From assembly GCA_023614405.1 (NCBI GenBank), contig CM042687.1:67872992-67936991 (forward strand): a stretch of 64,000 nucleotides of DNA, read 5' to 3'. The position numbers were made by a program, and so were the translations under genes. This document shows, one piece after another, positions 36,239 through 45,909 of this stretch. The notes under the pieces were generated by a model. The model was given only the letters and a program-made list of their open reading frames with translations, had not been told where the DNA came from and did no database searches. Source of the DNA: Avena insularis (Eukaryota; Streptophyta; Magnoliopsida; Poales; Poaceae). Within the stretch, counting starts at the first letter, position 1; every line of letters begins with the position of its first letter.

Positions 36239-37360
36239 TTGCGATGTTTGTCAAAAAGATTGAGAAAAAAAGAGAGACGGACAACCATACTTTTGGAGAA
36301 GTATTTGAGAGAGACACACCCAGGAGGGAAAGGATTTAGGCCATCATATAATTATCTTATTGCGCCGCTCTTTGGCGATGAGGGAGATGTGCACCCATAT
36401 ACCTTCCCTTGTTTTGTCTTTTTGCAAGCTGCAGGGATCCTTGATGATTTCTTACTTCTTGTTCAGAGGGTTGGTCTAACCACTTATATGTAGGATGAGA
36501 GTGAGCAATATTCTTTGCTCACCAAAACTTTTGTTGAAAGATTCACTTTCACTAATACACCTTATAGGTCAACTATTTCATTTAAAATCTATGATATGAC
36601 TATTACCATGCCATTGGAACGATTTTGTAGCATTATAGGTATTGGCATGAATGGGACAGCAAAGAAGATCCAAAGTTGACCCGCTGATTTGGTGGAGCTC
36701 TACCGAAGTATAACAAATGATGATGACCACACAGCCTAGCGCGGGAAGATAAGAAACATTCAACTACCAGCTCTTAGATATTTTGCTTACTATCTCGCCA
36801 CTAGCATTCTTGGTAGAGAGAACAATAGTAATATTAATAATTATCATTTAGCTTTCCTTGCTGCTGCACTTAATAATGAAACCAAGTATAATCTTGGTTC
36901 TCTCATTGCTCGCCGCCTAGATGCTAGAGGACCCATTTATGGGGGCATTATTGTTGCGCGCATGGTTGCTGCCTTGGACCTTTCTGTTGATCCTAATGAT
37001 AGAGCACTGGCCCCACAGAGACTAGATCTAGCTTCTATGAAAGCACATCACTTTGTTACTACTAACTCTAGTATAGAGAGTTTAGTTTACAGGATGTTGT
37101 TTACTGACGGAGATGAGAGGGAAATTCCCTTGCCACAATCTACTTTGTTCAGTATTTGCAGGAGGCCATGGTCGCACTCCAAGGAGGAGATGGAGGAGTA
37201 GCTCCGCTTGCTTGGTTTCCATAGGCAGCACCAGGAGGGGGATGCGCCCTCTTATGACTACTCTGCGCACTACGCCGGGGAATTCTCGAGTTCGTATCAG
37301 GACGAAGGCACTTCTTCATCATATTATGGAGGCGCCCCTTCTTGGCCATCTTGGGATTGA
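36239..37360 (+). pseudogene. Athila ORF1-like gene of element A (PF03078 type)
   Basis: One frame runs from about 36239 to a final TGA at 37358. It is broken by TAG 36491, TGA 36677, TAG 36737 and TAG 37199. Recognised blocks are YNYLIAPLFGDEG and HPYTFPCFVFLQAAGI early, KIRNIQLPALRYFAYYLATS in the middle, and NYHLAFLAAALNNETKYNLG, RRLDARGPIYGGIIVAR and RRPWSHSKEEMEE late. A tyrosine/serine-rich tail follows. This is the plant-specific ORF1 of Athila elements. Its role is unknown; a nuclear or envelope-like role has been suggested for some ORFs in this position. No signal peptide or membrane helix is visible here. Confidence 0.8.
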
Positions 37361-39584
37361 TCTCCACTTAGGACAAAAGCCTAAGCTTGGGGGGAGATAT
37401 ACTGACATCACACTCATCTACATGTCATATTCTGTCGGTACTTTGCATATTCACGTTTCAATTTCTTTCTTTCTAGTTTTTGTTCTTGTCTTGTTGCTCC
37501 TTTCCAAAACTCAAAAAGACCAAAAATATTTTTGTTATTTCTCTTTGTTTGCTTCCTCAGTTTTTAGCTTTGGTTTGTTATTCGAAAAACCCAAAAAGAT
37601 TTTTCTTTGATTGCTTTTGCCTTCAGCTCTTGCTTTGAAAATCGAAAACCCAAAAATATTTGTTGTTCCTCTCTTGTTTTATGAAGTTCGTTGCAGGGTT
37701 CAGTAGTCCTTAGTGACTCCTTGGAGTTTGGTTTTCATATTATTATTCAAGTCACACAAGTGAAAGGCAATGATGATTTATGGCAATTCGAGGTGTGGTA
37801 AGAGGCTGTTATGAACTTTATTTGTTTTCATTTTTGTACATATACTCATCATTGTGGGCATGCTTAGTCTGTTCATGTAAGGTGTATGTTATTTAAATGT
37901 ATGCTTAGTAGTTCTTGCTCTCTTATGATTAGTTCCAATCTACTAATAATTTGTAGCATGCCATATAAATGTTTGCTTTTATTGTTCTATTCATGACATG
38001 GTATGACATTGTGGTATCCTCCTCTGAGTGTTTTATTTGAATTGACTTGGCACATGGTCACGCATGCATATGACTAAACAAAAAGTCAGTTAAGCCTCGA
38101 TGATTTATTTTGCCTCAAAGTTCTTGTGTCACGTTTATGCCACTATTAGTTTTGTTTTCTCGCAAGCATGATTATGACAGTTACTACTCTCTCGATTGTC
38201 GCTCCCTTTCTATTTCTAGCCTTCACTTGCACTGAGTATGAGATCTACTCGTGCATCCAACTCCCCAAAACCAAAATTTTCAAAAAGTGTCCGCCATATC
38301 CACCTATTGGCATCATTTCCATTCCTTGCATACTATTTATGCTTTGTTTTATTCAAAATAAAAATGCTTGCTTGCTATGCAAAAATTAGTTAGTAAAGCT
38401 CTCGCGAACTTGATGGCACGTTTTATTTCTTGAATTTAATAAACCTGAACCATTGTGACTATCTATGTAGTTATATGCTTGCAAATTATAAGTTGGGAGT
38501 TAGCAGAACCATGTTGTCATGGGGAACGCTTTTGACATTGCACTTATTCTATTTAGTTGATATCATGTCCTTTTGTTTATGGATCTCGGCGGTGTAAAAT
38601 AAAAGGGGAACTTGTAAGTCCATGGAGTCTATATGTGTTAGAGAAACTCCTGGGCGGCTAGCCTAAGCCATGCCTAATCATGGTGGAAAATTGCCGCATA
38701 ACCATAGTGGTATTCTATGAAGCATCCTCAATAAAAATCTATGCAAATAGCAAATAAAAAGATCGCTGAGATGCTTACTGTATGTTTCCTTGTCATTTTG
38801 ATATGGGATAGCTCCTGTGTCATGGGGCAAGGGGTACCCCATTGGCGGTTCTCTATGATACACATATACTTACAATGACAAGTACTTGCTTGTGACCAAA
38901 GTTGAGTAGCACGTGGTTCGGTACTCGTACGCAAGGGGCATGAGATTTTCAACTTATGATCTGTCAAGCATATAACTCATACTTGACATCACTTTAACCT
39001 TAACCATTTAAAGATGCTTTTGATAGCGGCAATGAGAGCTCAAAGCTAATGAGTACCATACTTTCAACATTTGGAAGCCTTTCAAACTTTTTAATCCTTT
39101 CTTTCACTATTATGTCGAGTCGCCATTTATTCTTTGAGAACCTTCCTGAGAGATTAGCTATCATTATTAGTGTAATGTGCTTGTCCCAGAACACGGTTAA
39201 TTGTGACATGACTTTGATACTTGTATCTTTGATATTTTTACTTCTAGTCTTCACTTGAACTTCAGAGGTGTCTTGGCATTTATGTTTTTCTCCAGAAAAA
39301 AGGCAAGCGAGATACACTTTATCATATCTTTTTATGAGCATTACAATCTTGCATATTTTTATGTTTCATGTTACTTATTATTGTGTTGGAATCTCTTCAT
39401 AGCTTGCATGACTATTGAGTAGACTTATTTGCATACTCCTTATTCTGAATTGCCTAAGTATTTTCTCATATGCTGAGAATATATACATCTTATGAAGCAA
39501 ATGTGTTCATGAAAGTTTCTTTTATCGCACTCAGTTTTCAACTGAATTGCTTGAGGACAAGCAATAAGATAAGCTTGGGGGAGT
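37361..39584 (+). other. Noncoding trailer of element A with polypurine tract at 39573-39584
   Basis: No gene seen. AAGCTTGGGGGAGT directly before the right LTR is the polypurine tract. A second, similar run (AAGCTTGGGGGGAGATA) occurs about 2.2 kb earlier at about 37382-37398. T-rich segments with AAACCCAAAAAGA-type repeats lie at 37500-37660. The stretch around 38390-38960 resembles, in reverse, the trailer of element B near 5740-6370. Confidence 0.6.
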
Positions 39585-40974
39585 TGATACATCCAAAATG
39601 TATCCACTTTCTCGAACACTTTTGCTATTGTTTTTCCTCTAATTTGTTTGATTTGGATATAACTAACATGGACTGACGCTGTTTTCACCAAAATTGCTTT
39701 GGTGTCTCGTTTTTGTGCAGGAAATCAACTTTCAGGAAAAATCCCATAAAATATGCCAAAAATCCTATTTTCCCAGAAGACTCACGGAGCCAGAAGACGG
39801 AGGGGAGAAGAGGACATAGGGGCCCACACCACCCCCAGGTGTGGGCCAGGTCTGGCCGCGCCAGGGAATGGTGTGGCCGCCTCGGACTCCGCCTCGACCT
39901 CTCGTTGTGCCTACATATACCTTCTGACCTAGAAACACCGGGGGGTTCGATAATTTCTAGAGAAGAGTTCCGCTGCACCGCCACCACCAGAAACTGTGAT
40001 TCGGAACGAGAAACTCCATTTTGGCACCCTGTGGGGACGGCTAATTGGAGGAGATCATCGCCACCATCATCACCAACACCTCTCCATCAACCATCCATAT
40101 TCGCCCATCCATGATTGAGTAATCCCCCGTAGTAGGCTATGGGGATGGTAGGGATTGGATAGGATCTCTCATGTAATTGTATAAGATTGTTAGGGCATGG
40201 TGCCTAGTATCTATTGTTAGTGCTTTTTGACATTGTTGCAACTTGTTGTGCTTAATGCTTGTCACTAGGGCCCGAGTGCCATGACCTCAGATATGAACAT
40301 GTTATTTATTCATGATTATATTATTGTTTATGATCTTACCTTCAAGTTGTGTACATATATCATTGTCCGGAACCCGAGGCCCCGAAGTGAAAGAAATTGG
40401 GATAACCGGAGGGGATGGCTGTGATGTGAGGATCACATGTGTTCATGGAGTGTTAATGCTTTGCTCTGGTGCTCTATTAAAAGGAGCACCTTAATTTCCA
40501 GTAGATTCCCTTGAGGCCCCGTTGCAACCGGGCTGGCAGGACAAAAGATGTTGTGCAAGTTCTCATTGCGAGCACGCATGACTATATATGGAACACATGC
40601 CTATTGTTACTTAGTACATGGATGCTTTGTCTTCATTATCTGCAAATGCCTTTGTCTTGCTTATTACATGAATTGTCTTGTCCATGCAACGCCCGTCCAT
40701 CCATCCCTATGCATACCGCACTTTAAATCATGTCGTTTATTACAATTGTTACTACTATCTTTATTTTACTACTGCTTTTATTTTGCTATTTCTACTACAA
40801 AACTGTTGCTACTGATAAACTATTGCGAGCAAGACTGTTTCGAGGTGCAGCTAAATTGACAAATCATCTGTTAAGGCTTATAAATATCCTTTGGCTCCCC
40901 TTGTGTCGAATCCATAAATTTGGGATTTACTTCCCTCGAAGACTGTTGCGATCCCCTATACTTGTGGGTCATCA
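39585..40974 (+). repeat. Right (3') LTR of element A
   Basis: About 1.39 kb, TGATACATCC to GTGGGTCATCA, homologous to 1107-2401. It keeps a GC-rich block near 39804-39870 that contains an imperfect inverted repeat (GGCCCACACC and GGTGTGGGCC) and that is missing in the left LTR. Confidence 0.88.
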
Positions 40975-41361
40975 AGACTATTTTCTGGCGTCGTCTCCTT
41001 TCCGGTGTCCATCGACCTCCCATTAGGTACTACCGAAGGAACACCATGGCGTACCCCTCGCAAGTCCCATTAAAACATCCTTCAAGGAAACTTCTTCGAG
41101 AAGGGAGGTCGGAATCCACCTTAGCCTTTTCACGGGAACCCTTGGTAAGGATTAAGCTCCTTGAATGAATAAGTATTTTACTCCTCATCATCGAAGAAAA
41201 CTATCTTTTCTCTAAGGAGGTAAAGCCTTTAAAAGAACAACACAAGTGTGCCTAATGATACAATATACTTCAAGCATGACGGCTATCACAAAGTAAACAA
41301 CACAAGTAAGAAATTCAGTTTAGATATATATGATCTACGCAAAGACGAGGATGTATTCCCA
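40975..41361 (+). other. Sequence after the right LTR of A: primer-site-like start, then unrecognised
   Basis: AGACTATTTTCTGGCGTCG directly after the LTR copies the LTR-leader junction of the left end (AGACTATTTTCTGGCACCA). It then diverges into sequence I do not recognise. It may be a leader of another copy left by LTR recombination. No gene is seen. Confidence 0.45.
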
Positions 41362-42716
41362 TGTTTGAAAGAGATATTCGCTAGAGGCAAATAATAAATA
41401 TGTTTATTATCATATGTCAAACTAGTTCATGACAGCTTCGTACTATGTTATAACTATATCAATAGGAAGCACCGATACAGGTGTGGTATGCAAACAAACC
41501 TGGTCCCTAGTAGCCTCTGTTTAACTAGTTTGTTGGGCAGCCAATGATCAAGGTTTTCTGATCATGGTGCATTTATGCCAGTTGACAAAGAAGTCATATC
41601 ATTGGATAATGATATGATTGACATTTCCCACTTAAGTATTGCAATGATATCTAGTCACATGGTTCATTGTTATAATAATTAGAAACAAAGTGACCTTCTC
41701 CTTAGAACGTGAGATCATATTAATCATTGTCTCGGAAGGAATGCTTTGATCTCACTAACTGTCATGTCCATAAAAGGGTGACCATAAAAGTGTGTTTTGG
41801 GTATTCAAAAGGAACAGTTGAGACCTATGTATCAATATTAGGATTTGTCCAGCTGCGTGATGGGAAGAAACGCCGGGCCCACTTGGTGAGATTGCATCCA
41901 ACAAGGGTGCAACATATGACTAGGTCATGAGGATACAATATCACGATAACAAGTTAAGTAGATTTGTCGATAATGAGATTAGTGTGGTGATACTGAAGAT
42001 AAAATCTTGGACAAGTCATGTATCGAAGAGACAAAGGGAATAGGACACCGAGTTAATGGTTCAAACATGACAGAGTCTCATGGAATGCATAGGGGTCATT
42101 GTAGACATCCTGGTCCCGCAATGATCATTGATTAGAGAGAGATCTCAATCATGTTTGTGACATTCCCGAACCATACGACAACACAATTAAGGGTCTAACG
42201 ACGGTCTAAGATCGATATGGAAGGAAGGGATCACCGATGATAAAGAAAGATCAGAAAAGTTTTGAAAATAAAGAATTATCAGAATAATTCCAAAGAGGGT
42301 CCGAAGATGTTCGAAGGAAGGAAAATACCGAAAAATGTTTCACAATAAATGGCAATGTAAATATGCATTTAAATATATTAATTATGAATTAATATATCCA
42401 ATAAATATTTTAAATTAAATTTATGGGGCAACTTACTACATTGGACCGAATCCTCAGAGGGAAACAACCCAAGAGGAAGTCACCCAATAGGCAGCACACA
42501 ACCACCATGGCTAGGCTCATGCGGGCCCAAGCGGGTGTGTGCGAGCGTGCACAAACTGCCACACGGGGTGGGAACAAGCCACCGCCGCTGCCAGCAGGCC
42601 TCGGCCCAAGCGGGTGTGGGCGGGCGAGTGAGGGAAGGCCAACCCACTCAACCACCTCCTCTCCTGCCAGGACGCGGGCAGGCCAGGCTGCAGGGCCCAC
42701 TCGGTCGGCTATTGCA
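41362..42716 (+). repeat. Degraded Copia-type LTR (Angela/BARE-like)
   Basis: Starts TGTTTGAAAGAGATATTCGCTAGAGGCAAATAATAAAT-like, close to the TGTTGGAAATATGCCCTAGAGG start of Angela/BARE/WIS LTRs. Blocks such as GTCCCTAGTAGCCTCT and GGGCCCACTTGG support this. It is old (many substitutions) and ends abruptly at 42716 against a Gypsy LTR. No coding sequence. Confidence 0.55.
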
Positions 42717-43829
42717 TGATGTCTACGCACTTCTATTCTTGTACACAGTTGTTGGGCCTCCAAGTGCAGAGGTTTGTAGAACAGCAGCAAGTTTCCCTTA
42801 AGTGGATTACCCAAGGTTTATCGAACTCAGGGAGGAAGTGGTCAAAGGTATCCCTCTCATGCAACCCTGCAATCAAGATACAAGAAGTCTCTTGTGTCCC
42901 CAACACACTCAATACACTTGTCAGGTGTATAGGTGCACTATTTCGGCAAAGAGATAGTGAAATACAAGCAGTAACGATGCTAGAAAAGAGCTTGACGGTG
43001 AGGTAAAGACTAAATACAACAAGAAGGAAGCAAGCAAACATGCAACAAATCTAGATGCAAACGGTGTTTCAATGTTTAGAAACAAGGCCTAGGGATCATA
43101 CTTTCACTAGTGAACACTCTCTCATATAAATATCTTCTCTTCATGATACTACTCTTAACTACTCTCCAATTGAACACTATAATCCATGGTAGGGCTATAA
43201 CAGCACTCCTCAAAGTCCGCCTTTCACAATCTAGATAACACCACACTGTCACCTTGAGCGCTAGATGGTTCCAACAAACACCACTATTTCATAGAGACAT
43301 CCAACTCCAAATATAACACATAACAAATATATATCTAGTCTACCTTAAGTGCCACACATGGTCCTCACGCTGTCACTTTCACACACGTGGGGAAAATCAT
43401 AGATCTATTAAAGCACAATGAATATTTATGTAGACTCTAGCCTAAGTGCCACCATGGCGTGCACGCTATCACTTTCTCACACATGGGGAGACAGAGATAT
43501 ATTATAGCACTTGAGTAGCAAGGTAGATCTACTTGATTACAAATCTCATGACCACAATATGATCATGCATAGAGAGAGAGAGAGAGATGAACACATAGCT
43601 ACCGGTAGATCCCTTAGCCTCGAGGAAGAACTACTCCCTCCTCATCATGGGAATCAACAACGGTGATGAAGATGGCGATGGAGATCGATGGAGATGGCTC
43701 CGGGGGCACTTCCTCGTCCCAGCAAGGTGCCGGAATAGAGACTTTCTGTCCCCCGAATCTCCCCTCCGGTGGCGACGGCGTTGTGGAGGTTTTCATGGCT
43801 TTCTGGTTGATTCTTTAGGGTTTCTGAGT
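42717..43829 (-). repeat. Gypsy LTR fragment, reverse orientation
   Basis: On the minus strand it ends ...GTAGACATCA at 42717, the typical 3' LTR end of an abundant Triticeae Gypsy family. Blocks read in reverse include CCTCTGCACTTGGAGGCCC and GGGTGTGTTGGGGACACAAG-like sequence. A GA microsatellite at about 43570-43588 is part of it. The fragment stops at about 43829, where CACTA coding sequence begins, so the 5' end of the LTR is missing. Confidence 0.6.
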
Positions 43830-43837
43830 CGGGGGCC

Positions 43838-44248
43838 AAGAACGTCGAAAAAGAAGGCCGATATTTCACGACCTACGTTATACCAGATGCCAAGTCGGCA
43901 AAGAAGGCCTCCACGAAAAATGAGCCGTGAATACTCGCTAGCCAAGTTGATCAATGTTTCTTTATTACCGACCCGTCAAAGCCCAGTCGTGTTGTAGTGA
44001 GGAGGGGCAAGAGGAGCATCATTGGAATGGAAGGATCCGCCAATGAGCAGGACTTCGACAAGAATGGCAATCTGAAGATTGAAGAGGAGTTTGGCAAGTA
44101 CTTCAACATGCCTACTACTACTAAAGTAAGAAGAAAGACCACACTACCTACTAAAGGTTGTCCGTTCACGAGAAGAAATCTCATAGTGCCCGGGCTAAAG
44201 TATTCAACCGCGAAGAAAAAAGGCAAGAAGATTGTGAAGAGAGGCTAG
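43838..44248 (+). pseudogene. C-terminal fragment of a CACTA TNP2 transposase (DUF4216 region)
   Basis: One frame reads EPWILASQVDQCFFI-like sequence, except that the Trp codon is TGA at 43928. It continues DPSKPSRVVVRRGKRSIIGMEG and EEEFGKYFNMPTTTKVR, and ends KKGKKIVKRG at 44248. The ILASQ.xQxFFI.DPS block is typical of the DUF4216 region at the end of plant TNP2 transposases. The DDE catalytic part lies upstream and is lost. The Gypsy LTR at 42717-43829 adjoins it directly. Confidence 0.7.
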
Positions 44249-44461
44249 CTAGCTCGATATATCACATGATGATGTGAGACCTTTTTTGTGTATTAGTTAG
44301 AGACTAAAAATATATCGTGATATTCGTGTGGGTATACAAATTCACATGTGTTTGTGACAAGCACAATATATACAATAATTCGGGGAGTGTTTTTTTAATA
44401 AATATACATGTGTATGTGCTTGGTTTTAAATATATTAGTAACATATAATTTTGAAACAAAG
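44249..44461. other. AT-rich CACTA intergenic stretch
   Basis: Between the TNP2 stop and the tRNA-like sequence. I see no gene or clear repeat. Confidence 0.4.
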
Positions 44462-44535
44462 AAAAAAAAGTGACCCAGCCAGGATTCGAACATGGCTGGG
44501 AAAGGTTTGTCTATGCATCATAACCACTGGGCTAA
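44462..44535 (-). other. tRNA-like sequence, minus strand (degenerate)
   Basis: On the minus strand TAGCCCAGTGG (44524-44534) fits the Pol III A box and TGTTCGAATCC (44482-44492) fits the B box, at tRNA-like spacing. Eight T's follow (44462-44469), a Pol III terminator. The T arm pairs with one mismatch. The 5' acceptor half does not pair with CTGGGTC, so it is not a functional tRNA as read. It could be the head of a SINE or an old tRNA pseudogene. Confidence 0.45.
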
Positions 44536-44576
44536 TCTGTGTTTGATGTGCAACTACAGCCTCACGACGGTTTTGA

Positions 44577-44680
44577 CTAAGTGCCAATGTTCTGTGGTGC
44601 ATATCGCTCGAATGCGCCACAGAAGTTTCAACTTCTGTGGCGCATGCGAGCGATATGCACCACAGAACATTGGCACTTAG
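44577..44680. repeat. Long palindrome: 51-bp arms, 2-base loop, one mismatch
   Basis: Arms 44577-44627 and 44630-44680 are complementary except for one base (AATGCGCC against GGCGCATG). Each arm contains the GTGGTGCAT and GTGGCGCAT motifs that also fill the 3' subterminal region of the CACTA element (61890-62139). A transcript would fold into a near-perfect hairpin. It lies between the TNP2 and TNP1 genes, about 80 bases upstream of the presumed first exon of TNP1. Confidence 0.95.
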
Positions 44681-44760
44681 CCAAATAACTATTCTCCCTC
44701 TTCCCCTTTCTTTCCCAACCTTCTTACCTCTCTCGCGCCCGACAAACCCTAGTGCCGCCT

Positions 44761-44969
44761 GCATGCACCCTAGCACCGCCCACACGCACCGAAGGAGTAG
44801 GGAGCCGTCGCCGCTGTCGGAGACCGTGGAGGAGGAACCCTAGACGCTGTCGGAGCCCGTGGAGGAGCAGGCGCAGGAGCCCGTGGAGGAGCAGGAGAAG
44901 GAGCCCGCCCACGCCACCTCGCCGTCCATGCTTCCTCGCCGTCCATGCCACCTCGTCGTCTACCCCTTG
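44761..44969 (+). pseudogene. Presumed first exon of the CACTA TNP1-type gene
   Basis: A pyrimidine-rich leader (44684-44730) precedes a GC-rich stretch that codes, in the frame of an ATG at 44859, for MEEQAQEPVEEQEKEPAH, a short acidic repeat (PVEEQ units). One stop (TAG near 44843) lies upstream in that frame. CCTTG followed by GTGAGC at 44970 is a good splice donor. The exon assignment rests on position and composition and is tentative. The next coding exon would begin after the acceptor TTGCAG at 57168. Confidence 0.35.
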
Positions 44970-45909
44970 GTGAGCATCGCCCAGTTCTCCCCTCTCCTCT
45001 CTCTCTGTTCTTCTCCTCCCAGATGCTGTTCTTCTCCTCCCCTCTCCCCTCTCTCTCTGTTCTTCTCCGTTGATAATTGGTAGGGATTTTAGGCTAATTG
45101 GGGATAATTCGAATGATTAAACTGCTTCTCGGAAGTTAATCTGGTCATAAGATGCATTGATGCTTGATTGATACACAAACATTAGCTGCAAAGCATTGCA
45201 TTATTAGATCCTAACTTAAACTACGACACACAATCATAAAATCTATAAAACTGAAGAATCTTGTTGCAGCCTTAAAAGCCTATCACAACTATGTGAAAGC
45301 AAAGGTTTTGGCATAGTTCACAAAATACCACAGATGGTATGGTTTGCCTTAATTTATTCCTTAAACTCACCTGTCATAAGCCAGCCCTACATGTTTATTT
45401 TTATCAGTGAAGTTAAAATACATTTTTAACACAATACCAATCTACTACTATTAACAATGATTACTGGTATATCCAATGTAGTCTAATAATTATACAACAC
45501 CAACCGGAAGCTTAGTACAACCTGAAGTGCAGGCAAAATAGAGGTCATATGTGGCAGTTTTCTGATTATTCTCCTGTATAGCATAAACTAACTTAGGCGA
45601 CAATGATCTCAACCCAGTACAATCAATAGAGGCCAAGATATTAATTAGCACTGAGCATCAGATAAAAGATATAATACCAACCTAGTCAAACCTAGAACAT
45701 CCTCCAAGTTTGAGAAACCTGGCTGATCAATGCATGCCTTTCATGCTAAACTGAAACTCTACTAATCTCAACATACGATATAGCCTCAAAACCAGATACC
45801 CATAATCCAAATTCTCCACTATGAAATCTGTCTTTTTCCAAAGTTTTCTACCACCTGTGGCTATAGTAGACAAAAACCATTCAGAATAAAAGAATGCTAA
45901 AGCATGTTC
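44970..45909 (+). other. Intron sequence of F left of E2
   Basis: No coding sequence seen. Pyrimidine-rich CTCTCTCTGTTCTTCTCC occurs twice near 44998-45068, then AT-rich sequence follows. The last bases (GAATAAAAGAATGCTAAAGCATG) recur with one change at 56451-56474 on the other side of E2. TGTTC at 45905-45909 is the left target duplicate of E2. Confidence 0.5.

Larger units (their letters stand above)
1107..40974 (+). mobile_element. Element A: non-autonomous Athila-type Gypsy LTR retrotransposon, nested
   Basis: The left LTR (1107-2401) and right LTR (39585-40974) are clearly homologous, both starting TGATAC and ending GTGGGTCATCA. A tRNA-Asp-type primer site follows the left LTR and a polypurine tract precedes the right one. 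The internal region (about 6.9 kb once element B is removed) holds gag, an aspartic protease and an Athila ORF1-like gene, in that order. No reverse transcriptase, RNase H or integrase is visible, so the copy depends on others. B (3463-33729) interrupts gag. No clean target-site duplication was found: the base run after the right LTR looks like a second primer-site region, not the left flank. Confidence 0.85.

Noticed and set aside
42410..42814. GC-rich frames near the Copia/Gypsy LTR junction
   Set aside because: They span the junction of two LTR fragments, so they cannot be one gene.
43570..43588. GA microsatellite
   Set aside because: Short, and a usual part of this Gypsy LTR family.
44462..44535. 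Functional tRNA gene
   Set aside because: A and B boxes fit, but the acceptor stem does not pair and no clear anticodon arm forms.
44752..45083. Arginine-rich and serine-rich frames at 44752-44973 and 44859-45083 as separate genes
   Set aside because: They overlap the presumed first exon of the CACTA TNP1 gene in other frames or run past its splice donor.
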